NCBI RefSeq assembly: GCF_008369295.1
Contig: NZ_VOBG01000022.1
Location: 27,016 to 91,015, forward strand
Direction of reading: 5' to 3'
Source of the DNA: Pseudomonas sp. ANT_H4
GTDB taxonomy: Bacteria; Pseudomonadota; Gammaproteobacteria; Pseudomonadales; Pseudomonadaceae
DNA length: 64,000 nucleotides
The position numbers and the translations under genes are program-made. The stretch's first letter is position 1. The number at the start of each line of letters is the position of its first letter. This document shows, piece after piece, positions 25,390 through 33,525 of the stretch. The notes below the pieces were generated by a model. The model worked only from the letters and a program-made list of their open reading frames with translations, had not been told where the DNA came from and did not search any database.

Positions 25390-26861
25390 TTCACGTTGAT
25401 CCAAGTGGGCTGGCGCTGGCGGATCTGCTCGATATCGCCTTGCGGGATACGCCGGCAGCCCTCAGCCATGAAGCCCGCCAGCGTATCGATGCCGGGCACC
25501 AACTGCTGCTCAAACTTGCTGCCGAGGGCCAGCCGATCTACGGCGTGACCACCGGCCTCGGCGCGGCGGTGGATGTGCAGGTGCCTCTGGACGATCCGCT
25601 GTTGCAAGCGCGCATCCCGTTGGGACGTGCCGTGGGCGTTGGGCGTTTGGCCAATCGTCAGGAGTTGCGGGCAATCATCACCGCACGCTTGGCGGGGCTG
25701 GCTCAGGGACGTTCGGGGATTTCCCCGGCAGCGGCTGACAGTCTGCTGGCTTTGCTCAATGCCGGGATCGAGCCTGAGGTGCCGTTGCTGGGTTCCCTCG
25801 GTGAGAGCGATCTGGCACCGCTGGCGCACTTGAGTCTGGCGCTGTTGGGCGAGGGTTGGGTGCGATGTGATGGGGAGCGAATGCCTGCCGACCAGGCGCT
25901 GCAACGCTATGGGCTGCAACCGGCGCGACTGATAGGCAAGGATGGCCTGGCGCTGGTGTCGGCGAATTCGGCCAGTGTCGGCCTTGGCGCGTTACTTGTT
26001 GCCGAGACCGATCGGGCGTTGCAGGCGTTGTTGGCAGGCATCGCACTGTCCTGTGAGGGCTATCGCGCCAACCTCAGTCCGTTCCAGCCCTGGGCCTCGC
26101 GGTTGCGTCCGGCGGCCGGGCAAACCGAGCAGTCGGCGGCGTTGTTGCGGCTGCTGGAGGGTGGTGAGTTGGCCGCCAACCCGCGTCGTCTGCAAGACCC
26201 GTTGAGCTTTCGTTGTGCCATGGTGGTTCAAGGCGCGGCGCAGCAAACGTTGCAGCAGTTGCGTGAACAGATTGAGCTGGAACTGGCCAGCGGTGCTGAC
26301 AACCCGGCGTTGATCAGCGAAGAACAGCAAGTGCTGGCGACGGCTAATTTCGACAGCACCCATCTGGCGTTGGCGGGAGAGGGATTGGGGTTGGCGCTGA
26401 GTCGCGTGGCGGCTTGTTCGGCTGAACGGGTTGCCAAGTTGTTGTCACCGACCTCCAGTGAGTTACCACGCTTTCTGGTCAGCCAACCCGGCCATGTCGG
26501 CATGGCGGCGTTGCAACGTACCAGCGCAGCGTTGCTGGCCGAGATAGGGCACTTGGCCAACCCGCTGCCGGCGGTGAGCGTGCCGGTGGCGGATCGCGTT
26601 GAGGATTATGCCGGGCAGGCCTTGGCGGTTATTGAGAAGACGCGCCAGCTTACTCAGCGTGTGTTGTGGCTGGCCAGTATCGAATTGATCGTGGCGGCGC
26701 AGGCGGTGGACCTGCGTGGCACGGTTCGATTAGGGGAGGGCGCCGAGCATATCCATCGGGCCGTTCGCAGTCAGGTGGCCCACCTGGATCAGGATCGCTC
26801 GGGATCAGTGGATGTGCTGGCCTTGGCTGCGTTTATAGGCAGCGGCGCACTCCTCTGGTAA
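25386..26861 (+). CDS. Histidine/aromatic ammonia-lyase homologue lacking the MIO triad
   Basis: 491 residues, full length for HAL/PAL-type lyases. Conserved: Tyr52 in IYGVTTGLG, the QDPLSFR stretch (270-276) with its Arg, SGADNPALI near 302-310, NFDSTHLALA near 321. Not conserved: the Ala-Ser-Gly that makes the MIO cofactor. HAL has GSVGASGDLAPLAH; this protein has GSLGESDLAPLAH (136-148), one residue shorter with no Gly. The HAL active-site His, Asn and Tyr also appear replaced (GRAVG, SANSAS, QDPL). So it cannot work as a normal ammonia-lyase. A MIO-free elimination such as loss of trimethylamine from a histidine betaine (ergothionase-like) is one possibility; see findings. Confidence 0.85.
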   Translation: MIHVDPSGLALADLLDIALRDTPAALSHEARQRIDAGHQLLLKLAAEGQPIYGVTTGLGAAVDVQVPLDDPLLQARIPLGRAVGVGRLANRQELRAIITARLAGLAQGRSGISPAAADSLLALLNAGIEPEVPLLGSLGESDLAPLAHLSLALLGEGWVRCDGERMPADQALQRYGLQPARLIGKDGLALVSANSASVGLGALLVAETDRALQALLAGIALSCEGYRANLSPFQPWASRLRPAAGQTEQSAALLRLLEGGELAANPRRLQDPLSFRCAMVVQGAAQQTLQQLREQIELELASGADNPALISEEQQVLATANFDSTHLALAGEGLGLALSRVAACSAERVAKLLSPTSSELPRFLVSQPGHVGMAALQRTSAALLAEIGHLANPLPAVSVPVADRVEDYAGQALAVIEKTRQLTQRVLWLASIELIVAAQAVDLRGTVRLGEGAEHIHRAVRSQVAHLDQDRSGSVDVLALAAFIGSGALLW

Positions 26862-27350
26862 TGGCATTTCAGGTCATGCCTTGGCCAATCCCCCCGCGAC
26901 GTCGTCCTGGTCAACAACTATCAATGCGTTATTACAGATGCTGGCCGATTAATGGCCTTGCATAGCGCCAAGCCCTGTCTATGCTCACCCATAACCATTT
27001 ATGTCGCTTGCCATATCAAGCGTTTTGAGTGGATTTCAATAGTGATCAACTATCACTATTGAAAATATGAATGAAACGAGTGCGCATGCCAAGGCGCCGG
27101 GAAAAAGGGAGTGGTGGTTTAAATGGATTTGCGTGTGTCGGTTGAAGCAGGCCCCAGACGGGGCCATCAAGAAAAGGATGACTTGATAAGAGTGTTGCCT
27201 CATGGACTCTCCGATTAACCATCACTTATCGATCGCCTGACACTTGTCCTGTCTCTGGACGACTGCGTTTGCCTGTTTTGTGGAAAGTGGTAGTGGGTCA
27301 AATACAAAAACTAACCGTCAATCAAAGACAGCGCTGAAGGTGATCCGATC
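26862..27350. other. Gene-free stretch with an inverted repeat
   Basis: No convincing gene in 489 bp. It holds a perfect 13-bp inverted repeat with a 5-nt loop (27034-27064; arms TTTCAATAGTGAT and its complement) without a following T run, and a short GC hairpin GGCCCC-AGAC-GGGGCC at 27150-27165. The first looks more like an operator than a terminator. Part of this region must hold the promoter for the chemoreceptor gene. Confidence 0.5.
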
Positions 27351-28670
27351 ATGTTTAACCGCCAACACAAATCCGCCCTGCTGGAAATCGAGCGTTTTTC
27401 CTGCGCGCTGACCGAGGCCAAAGCCAAGCTGGCGGCCATTAGCCGATCCATGGCGATGATCGAGTTCGATTGCAACGGCATGGTGCTTGATGCCAATGAG
27501 AATTTCTGCAAGGCCATGGGCTACAGCACTGAAGAACTCCGTGGCAAGCATCACCGGATTTTTTGTGAAGAGTCGTTCTACCGCAGCGACGCCTACGCCA
27601 AGTTGTGGCGAGACCTCGCCCGAGGCGAACCGATCAGTGGCACCTTTATGCGCTTGAATAAAAGCGGTCAGGAAGTGTGGCTGGAAGCCAGTTATATGCC
27701 GGTGATCGGCGCCGACAACAAGGTGCAGAGCGTAATCAAGGTGGCGTCGGACATCTCGGCACGGGTCCATCACGAACATGAGAACCAAAGCCTGATGGAC
27801 GCCATCGGTCGCTCCATGGCGGTGATCGAGTTCACCCCGCAGGGCCAGATCATCAATGCCAACGAAAATTTTCTGAAGACGGTGAAGTACTCCCTCAACG
27901 AAATCGTAGGTCAGCACCACAGCATATTCTGTCATCGCAACGAAACCGATTCGCCGGCATACAAGGCGTTTTGGGCCTCTCTCAATCGCGGCGAATACCA
28001 CTCTCATCGGTTTGAACGTAAGGACAAATACGGGCAGACGTTATTCCTGGAAGCCTCTTATAACCCGATCTTCGATGCTAGCGGGCGGCTGTACAAAGTG
28101 GTGAAGTTCGCCAGTGATATTACCGATCAAGTCACCACCCTGCGCACCGCCGCCGAGTCGGCCCACAGCACCTCGGTACAAAACGACGTCTGCGCCCGAA
28201 AAGGCTCGGAAGTGGTCCAGCAAACGGTGCAGATCATCGAAGAAATTTCCCGCGACCTCAACGAGGCGGCGCTGAGCATCGATGCGGTGAGTAAGCAGTC
28301 GGACATCATTGGCAGCATCGTCCAGACCATTCGCGGCATTGCCGATCAAACCAACTTGCTGGCACTCAATGCCGCCATTGAAGCAGCTCGCGCCGGCGAG
28401 CATGGCAGAGGCTTTGCGGTGGTGGCCGATGAAGTGCGCAGCCTGGCGGCTCGCACCAGTCAGGCGACCCTGGAGATTGTCGATGTGGTGCGCAAGAACC
28501 ACGACCTGTCGTTGAGCGCGGTGTCGAGCATGCAGTCGAGCTTGAGTCGCACCGGGCTTGGCGTGGAATTGGCCAATGAGGCGGGGCAAGTGATTCTGGA
28601 AATTCAGGAAGGCTCACGGCATGTGGTGGATGCTATCAGTCAGTTCAACTCGACGTTGCAGTTGCAATAA
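27351..28670 (+). CDS. bdlA: BdlA-like PAS-PAS-MCP cytoplasmic chemoreceptor
   Basis: 439 residues without membrane segments. Two PAS domains (about 27-135, MAMIEFDCNGMVLDANENFCKAMGYSTEELRGKHH; and about 150-255, MAVIEFTPQGQIINANENFLKTVKYSLNEIVGQHH) precede a methyl-accepting signalling domain with the hairpin signature IADQTNLLALNAAIEAARAGEHGRGFAVVADEVRSLA. This is the layout of P. aeruginosa BdlA, which controls biofilm dispersion in response to nutrients and c-di-GMP. The name rests on architecture and similarity; related Pseudomonas paralogues exist. Confidence 0.75.
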   Translation: MFNRQHKSALLEIERFSCALTEAKAKLAAISRSMAMIEFDCNGMVLDANENFCKAMGYSTEELRGKHHRIFCEESFYRSDAYAKLWRDLARGEPISGTFMRLNKSGQEVWLEASYMPVIGADNKVQSVIKVASDISARVHHEHENQSLMDAIGRSMAVIEFTPQGQIINANENFLKTVKYSLNEIVGQHHSIFCHRNETDSPAYKAFWASLNRGEYHSHRFERKDKYGQTLFLEASYNPIFDASGRLYKVVKFASDITDQVTTLRTAAESAHSTSVQNDVCARKGSEVVQQTVQIIEEISRDLNEAALSIDAVSKQSDIIGSIVQTIRGIADQTNLLALNAAIEAARAGEHGRGFAVVADEVRSLAARTSQATLEIVDVVRKNHDLSLSAVSSMQSSLSRTGLGVELANEAGQVILEIQEGSRHVVDAISQFNSTLQLQ

Positions 28671-28681
28671 CCCCCTGCAGT

Positions 28682-28758
28682 TGTCGAGCCCAAGCGAGGC
28701 TATCAGATCAGCCCCCAGCACCAAGTTGCCCCCAACGCAGCCTCGCTGGGGCTCGACA
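28682..28758. repeat. Paired inverted repeats (BIME-like)
   Basis: TGTCGAGCCCAAGCGAGGCT (28682-28701) and its near-complement (28739-28758, one mismatch) face each other across 37 bp. The right arm is the repeat also found at 15317 and 42148. Confidence 0.7.
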
Positions 28759-28794
28759 GAGTCTCTACGGGAGACAGCGCATGTTCAGCTGCGA

Positions 28795-29295
28795 TCAAAT
28801 CGCCGCCAGGGTCTCTTTCACTGCCTGCACTTGCGGGTCGGCGGTTTTAGCCGCGATCTGTTCCGCAGTTTGTGCCTTCAAGCGGTCGGCCACTTCATTG
28901 GCAATCGAGGTCTGTTGCTCAATCGGCATGGATTTAACATCCTCTTCGGTCAGGCCCTTTTCCTTGAGGATCTGATCGCGAATACGCTCGGCCGGGGTTT
29001 TGGTCATGTACTCGTTGAAGTCCGCCCGAGCCTGGGTGCTGGCCTCGGTTTTTGGCGTGGCGGTGGTCTCTGGCGTGGTTTGCAGTTGTACGCGGGTCTT
29101 GGCAAAGGCTGCCTCGACGTTGTCGGCGGTGGTATCCTTGGCCTTTTGCGTAGCCTGTACCTGTGTGGCGGTGACGGCGTTCTGCACGTTTTGCATGACG
29201 CCGCTGTACAGCGCGCTGGCGGCGGCGTTGGCGGGGTCCATGTCGGAACGCTTGGATTGCTGAATCACTGAAGCAGCTTGGGTATTGACCAACAT
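28795..29295 (-). CDS. Conserved hypothetical, helical Ala/Thr/Gln-rich protein
   Basis: 166 residues; no known domain recognised. Rich in Ala, Thr, Gln and Lys, predicted mostly helical (NAVTATQVQATQKAKDTTADNVEAAFAKTRVQL), no signal peptide or membrane segment. The C-terminal part (AERIRDQILKEKGLTEEDVKSMPIEQQTSIANEVADRLK) is more ordered and is familiar from Pseudomonas hypothetical proteins. AGGTGCCCGATC precedes ATG 29295. Function unknown. Confidence 0.6.
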   Translation of the reverse strand: MLVNTQAASVIQQSKRSDMDPANAAASALYSGVMQNVQNAVTATQVQATQKAKDTTADNVEAAFAKTRVQLQTTPETTATPKTEASTQARADFNEYMTKTPAERIRDQILKEKGLTEEDVKSMPIEQQTSIANEVADRLKAQTAEQIAAKTADPQVQAVKETLAAI

Positions 29296-29494
29296 GATCG
29301 GGCACCTGTGAGTGTGGGCGGTGCGTCAGGTGGAGCAATTAGCGTGCCGAGGGGCAAATGCCCGGTTTACGGGCTGCGGTGCGGTGGTTGAGGCAACGTT
29401 TGTCCTGTAGACGGTCAAACATTGCCGGTGACAGGCAAGGCGCTTGGCGTCGATGCACAAGGCGTTGAGTCCTTTCATCGTGTAGTCCTTGTGC

Positions 29495-30127
29495 TTAGTT
29501 GTGACCGTCGAGGGCGAAGGTCTTGAAGCCAGGGCGTTGGCTGAGCTTTTCGTAGTAAGCGCTGACAGCAGGGTAGAACGGACGCGCCATGGGCGTCATC
29601 CGCCAGCGATGCACTGATAGTCCGATCAGGATGTCAGCGAGGGTGAAGTCTTCACCGGCCACGTAAGCCCCGGTTCGAATCAGCTGTTGTTCCAACAAGC
29701 CCATCTTGTCGTTCCAGCCACGTACGCCGGCGGCGATGCGTTGCGTGTCCTGGAAGTCGGGGTTGTTGCGCACCAGGGCGTGGAAGGCATAGCCCCAGGA
29801 GGGGTTGAGTTCGGTGGCTTGCCAGTCCATCCACTGCTCGACGCGTGCCCGCGCAGCCGGTTCGGTCGTCAGCAGGTCATGGCGTTGGTGCAGGCCCACC
29901 AGGTAGCGGCAGATGGTGTTGGATTCCCACAGCACGCCGTTTTCATCGAGGATCACCGGAACCTGGGCATTGGGGTTCAGGGCCAGGAATTCGGGCGACT
30001 GGGTTGGGGAGAAACCGATCCCCCAGTCCTCACGCTCGTAGGTGATGTCCAGTTCCTGGCAGGTCCACAGGACTTTTCGTACGTTGATGGACGAAGTGCG
30101 ACCCAAGATTTTCAGCGTGTGTCCCAT
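29495..30127 (-). CDS. Glutathione S-transferase family protein
   Basis: 210 residues from ATG 30127, which follows GGGAAGCACC; an in-frame extension to 30247 is not supported. The N-terminal thioredoxin-like domain (LKILGRTSSINVRKVLWTCQELDITYEREDW...LNPNAQVPVILDENGVLWESNTICRYL, 5-75) has the Ser of RTSSINVRK in the place of the catalytic residue and the cis-Pro plus ES glutathione-binding motif. The helical C-terminal domain covers about 90-205. Likely conjugates or reduces small electrophiles with glutathione; substrate unknown. Confidence 0.85.
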   Translation of the reverse strand: MGHTLKILGRTSSINVRKVLWTCQELDITYEREDWGIGFSPTQSPEFLALNPNAQVPVILDENGVLWESNTICRYLVGLHQRHDLLTTEPAARARVEQWMDWQATELNPSWGYAFHALVRNNPDFQDTQRIAAGVRGWNDKMGLLEQQLIRTGAYVAGEDFTLADILIGLSVHRWRMTPMARPFYPAVSAYYEKLSQRPGFKTFALDGHN

Positions 30128-30202
30128 GGTGCTTCCCTGACAATGGTGAATTGGCAGCAGGCAATTTAGCAGGGACGTGGGATGGCAACGAGGTTGTTTA
30201 AG

Positions 30203-30222
30203 ATCGTTCCCACGCTCTGCGC
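30203..30222. repeat. Partial copy of the TTCCCACGCTCTGCG repeat
   Basis: GATCGTTCCCACGCTCTGCG, the left half of the hairpin repeat at 10771, between the GST and gntR genes. Confidence 0.55.
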
Positions 30223-30258
30223 CACCAGTACGCAGGGGTTGAGTCATGCGCGATCGGC

Positions 30259-31287
30259 TTAGGTACTCTCGCGCACCATCAACTCAAACCCCATATCCAC
30301 CACCGGCTTGGCAATTTTGTTACCCGCCAACAGCGTCAATAAATGCTCAGCTGCCCGTCGGCCAATGGCCTCCCGAGGCGTACTGATACTGCTCAGGCGC
30401 GGCACCATGAATGAGGACGCGGGCAGGTCGTTGAAACCCAATACTGCCACTTGTTCCGGCACCTTGATTGAGTGGCGCAGGGCTTCCAGCAGGGCGCCTT
30501 GGGCCAGGTCGTCGTTGCCGAAAAAGATCGCATCCACATCGGGATGGCTGGCCAGCATTTGCAGGAACAGTTCACCGCCCAGGCCAACGGATGACGGACG
30601 CGGTGTCAGCAGCTCCAGGTCTGGGTCATACAGCCTGGCCTGTTGCAATGCCCGGCGAAAGCCTTCGCCTCGCAGCAGGGTGCGCTGGTCCAGTTGCGCG
30701 CCGATGTAGGCCAAGCGCTTGCGGCCCCGCGAGATCAGGTGCTTGGCAGCGGTTTCGCCGGCGCTGGTTTGCGAGAAGCCAACGCAGTTCAAGCCAGCGC
30801 CAGGGTCCAGATCCATCATGTATACACATGGCACATTGCTCGACTCGACCATGCGGCGGGAGCTTTCGGTGCGATCAAATCCGGTCAGCAGCAAGCCACG
30901 CGGCTGATAGGCCATGTAGTTGCGCAGCAGGTTTTCTTCTTCGTCACGGGAGTAATGGGTGTTGCCAATCAGCACCTCAAAGCCTTTGGGCCGCAGCACC
31001 TGATGAATGGCTTCTAGGGTTTCGATGAACAACAGGTTGGACAACGACGGTACCAGCACCACCACCGACTGGCTCTGGGCCGAAGCCAGGGCGCGGGCGG
31101 CGGGGTTGACCACGTAGCTCAGCTCGGCGGCGGCCTTCTGCACTTTTTCCACCAGTTCGGTGGCCACGGTGCTGATACCGCGCAAGGCCCTGGAGGCGGT
31201 AATCGGACTGACACCGGCCAGGCGTGCAACTTCGTTGAGGGTGGGGCGTCCCGTCGTGCGGGTATTCTTATCGTTCTTGGAGGTCAT
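30259..31287 (-). CDS. gntR: GntR, LacI-family repressor of gluconate use
   Basis: 342 residues from ATG 31287. LacI-type helix-turn-helix at 16-40 (PTLNEVARLAGVSPITASRALRG) and a periplasmic-binding-like effector domain (VVLVPSLSNLLFIETLEAIHQVLRPKGFEVLIGNTHYS, FFGNDDLAQGALLEAL, LGFNDLPASSFMVPRLSSI). In Pseudomonas it represses gntK/gntT-type genes and itself until gluconate or 6-phosphogluconate binds. It is divergent from gntK with two GntR boxes between them, one 30 bp from its own start. Confidence 0.92.
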   Translation of the reverse strand: MTSKNDKNTRTTGRPTLNEVARLAGVSPITASRALRGISTVATELVEKVQKAAAELSYVVNPAARALASAQSQSVVVLVPSLSNLLFIETLEAIHQVLRPKGFEVLIGNTHYSRDEEENLLRNYMAYQPRGLLLTGFDRTESSRRMVESSNVPCVYMMDLDPGAGLNCVGFSQTSAGETAAKHLISRGRKRLAYIGAQLDQRTLLRGEGFRRALQQARLYDPDLELLTPRPSSVGLGGELFLQMLASHPDVDAIFFGNDDLAQGALLEALRHSIKVPEQVAVLGFNDLPASSFMVPRLSSISTPREAIGRRAAEHLLTLLAGNKIAKPVVDMGFELMVREST

Positions 31288-31316
31288 CAGGCGGCTTGCC
31301 AAACAAAAATCGAGGC

Positions 31317-31334
31317 ACTAAGGTAGCGCTGTCT
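31317..31334. promoter_or_regulatory. GntR box 1 (gntR promoter side)
   Basis: ACTAAGGTAGCGCTGTCT; contains AGGTAGCGCTGTC, shared exactly with boxes 2 and 3, and fits the AC-N-AAG-N-TAGCGCT consensus that I recall for P. aeruginosa GntR. Confidence 0.8.
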
Positions 31335-31470
31335 CCAGAAGCCTGCAAATACTTGAGCGTCGGGTTGCCTGATCCTGTTTGAGTCCCTGGCGAGGATGCA
31401 CGCGTCACTCCATAAAAATGACAAGAAGGCGCGGGAAAGCCTATTTTTGCATTAGTCTTACGGCTGGCAA

Positions 31471-31484
31471 AGGTAGCGCTGTCT
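31471..31484. promoter_or_regulatory. GntR box 2 (before gntK)
   Basis: AGGTAGCGCTGTCT, identical core to box 1, 17 bp before the gntK ATG. Confidence 0.8.
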
Positions 31485-31501
31485 GCGTCCTGAGGTGTTT
31501 C

Positions 31502-32035
31502 ATGAGTCAACCTGTTACTGCCCTGGTGATCATGGGTGTTTCTGGCTGTGGCAAGTCCAGCGTCAGCGAGGCTTTGTGCCTGTTGAACGGCGCCACGGCC
31601 ATCGAAGGCGATAGCTTTCATCCTGCCGCCAACATCGAAAAAATGAGCGCTGGTCACCCCCTCAACGACGACGACCGTGCCGGCTGGCTCGACATCCTCT
31701 GTGAGGAGCTGCGCCGTTCGCTTAAAGCTGGCGAGCATCCGGTGCTGACCTGTTCTGCCCTGAAGAAGAAATACCGCGACCACCTGCGCGAGGCTGCGCC
31801 GGGCCTGGGTTTTGTCTTCCTGGAGCTGACTCGTGAGGTCGCCGCCGACCGCGTCTCCCATCGCCCCGGCCATTTCATGCCAGCGAGCCTGATCGACAGC
31901 CAGTTTGCCACCCTCGAATCCCCGGTGGGCGAGCCGTTGACCCTGGCGCTGAATGCCAGCAAAGACAGCGTCGAGCAATTGGCCGAGCAAACCGATGCCT
32001 GGTGGCGCCAACACGGCTTTGAACCAATCAAATAA
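31502..32035 (+). CDS. gntK: Gluconokinase
   Basis: 177 residues from ATG 31502 (MSQPVTALVIMGVSGCGKSS). Phosphorylates gluconate to 6-phosphogluconate, feeding the Entner-Doudoroff pathway whose later genes lie at 2275-5124. P-loop GVSGCGKSS at 12-20; family segments AIEGDSFHPAANIEKMSAGHPLNDDDRAGWL and VLTCSALKKKYRDHLR also visible. Start chosen for family fit; in-frame codons upstream read through the GntR boxes. The permease gene follows with another box between. Confidence 0.95.
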   Translation: MSQPVTALVIMGVSGCGKSSVSEALCLLNGATAIEGDSFHPAANIEKMSAGHPLNDDDRAGWLDILCEELRRSLKAGEHPVLTCSALKKKYRDHLREAAPGLGFVFLELTREVAADRVSHRPGHFMPASLIDSQFATLESPVGEPLTLALNASKDSVEQLAEQTDAWWRQHGFEPIK

Positions 32036-32049
32036 TTTTTTGCCGGACA

Positions 32050-32063
32050 AGGTAGCGCTGTCC
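32050..32063. promoter_or_regulatory. GntR box 3 (before gntT)
   Basis: AGGTAGCGCTGTCC, same 13-base core, 57 bp before the permease start, so gntT may be repressed separately from gntK. Confidence 0.78.
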
Positions 32064-32120
32064 TGACGCAGGAAATTCAATACCCGCTTTAATAACAACA
32101 ACAAACAGGAGACACCCCCC

Positions 32121-33473
32121 ATGTTTGGCATGTCCCACGATTCCTACCTGCTGCTTGATGCAGTGGTCACCATTATCGGGTTGATCGTCTTGATCACTCG
32201 GTTCAAGTTCCATCCGTTCATTGCGCTGATCATCGCGGCAGGCTTCCTTGGTCTGACCTCGGGCATGCCTGTGGACAAGATCATCAAGGCGTTTCAGGAC
32301 GGCTTCGGCGGGGTGCTTGGCTTTGTCGGGATTATCCTGGCGCTGGGTACGATGCTTGGCAAGATGATGGCCGAATCGGGAGGTGCTGATCAGATCGCCC
32401 AGACCCTGATCCGCGCCTTCGGTAAGGAGCGGGTGCAGTGGGCGATGATGTTTGCGGCGTTCCTAGTGGGCATCCCGCTGTTCTTCGAGATCGGCTTTGT
32501 GCTGTTGATCCCGCTGGTGTTTATCGTCGCCCGCCGCACCGGCGTGTCGCTGATCAAGATCGGTATCCCGCTGCTGGCCGGCCTGTCGGCGGTCCACGGG
32601 CTGGTGCCACCGCACCCGGGCCCGCTGCTGGCCATTGGCGTGTTTGGTGCCGATATCGGCAAGACCATTCTCTACGGCCTGATTGTCGCGCTGCCTACGG
32701 CGATCATTGCCGGCCCGCTCTACGGCACGTTCATTGCCAAGTACATCCCCGGCAACCCGTCCCAGGAACTGGTGGATCAACTGGCTCGCGAATCAGACTC
32801 CAAAACGCTGCCGAGCTTCAGCGTAACCCTGATCACCGTGTTGCTGCCCGTCTTCCTGATGCTGCTGAAAACCTTCGCCGACATTGCCCTGCCGGACGGC
32901 CATATCGTGCGCAACTGGATGGACATGATCGGCCACCCCATCAGCGCCTTGCTCCTGGCGTTGCTGCTGTCGCTGTACACCTTTGGCCATCGCCAGGGCA
33001 TCGGTTCCAAACAGATTCTCAAGTTGCTCGACGCCAGCCTGGCGCCGACCGCAGCCATCATCCTGATCATCGGTGCAGGCGGCGGCTTCAAGCAGATGCT
33101 GGTGACCAGTGGCGTGGGTGACGTAATTGGCCATATGGCGGTGACAGCGCAGATCAATCCGATTCTGCTGGCGTGGCTGGTGGCGGCGGTGATTCGCGTG
33201 GCGACCGGTTCGGCGACGGTGGCGACCATTACTGGTGCAGGCATCGTGGTGCCGGTGGTGGGGATGGTGCCGGGGGTGAACCTGGAGTTGCTGGTGCTGG
33301 CGACGGGTGCAGGGTCGTTGATTCTGTCTCACGTCAACGATGCTGGGTTCTGGCTGGTCAAGCAGTACTTCAACATGACCGTGGCCGAGACCTTCAAGAC
33401 CTGGACGGCGATGGAGACGATTCTGTCCATCGTGGCGTTGGGGTTCATCATGTTGCTGTCGTTGGTGGTGTAG
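32121..33473 (+). CDS. gntT: Gluconate:H+ symporter (GntP family)
   Basis: 450 residues with about 12-14 membrane segments. GntP features: ITRFKFHPFIALIIAAGFLGLTSGMP, GFGGVLGFVGIILALGTMLGKMMAESGGADQIAQTL, the GIPLFFEIGFVLLIPL segment, LVPPHPGPLLAIGVFGADIGKTI and SATVATITGAGIVVP. Imports gluconate for GntK. CAGGAGAC precedes ATG 32121; an in-frame ATG nine bases later is also possible. Last gene of the gnt locus. Confidence 0.93.
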   Translation: MFGMSHDSYLLLDAVVTIIGLIVLITRFKFHPFIALIIAAGFLGLTSGMPVDKIIKAFQDGFGGVLGFVGIILALGTMLGKMMAESGGADQIAQTLIRAFGKERVQWAMMFAAFLVGIPLFFEIGFVLLIPLVFIVARRTGVSLIKIGIPLLAGLSAVHGLVPPHPGPLLAIGVFGADIGKTILYGLIVALPTAIIAGPLYGTFIAKYIPGNPSQELVDQLARESDSKTLPSFSVTLITVLLPVFLMLLKTFADIALPDGHIVRNWMDMIGHPISALLLALLLSLYTFGHRQGIGSKQILKLLDASLAPTAAIILIIGAGGGFKQMLVTSGVGDVIGHMAVTAQINPILLAWLVAAVIRVATGSATVATITGAGIVVPVVGMVPGVNLELLVLATGAGSLILSHVNDAGFWLVKQYFNMTVAETFKTWTAMETILSIVALGFIMLLSLVV

Positions 33474-33491
33474 GCCACATCAGCGAACCAC

Positions 33492-33519
33492 TGTAGGAGC
33501 GAGCAAGCTCGCTCCTACA
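33492..33519. repeat. REP palindrome TGTAGGAGCGAGC
   Basis: Perfect 13-bp inverted repeat with a 2-nt loop, the common Pseudomonas GTAGGAGCGAGC REP form, between the ends of gntT and the convergent alaC. Confidence 0.85.
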
Positions 33520-33525
33520 TGTGTG

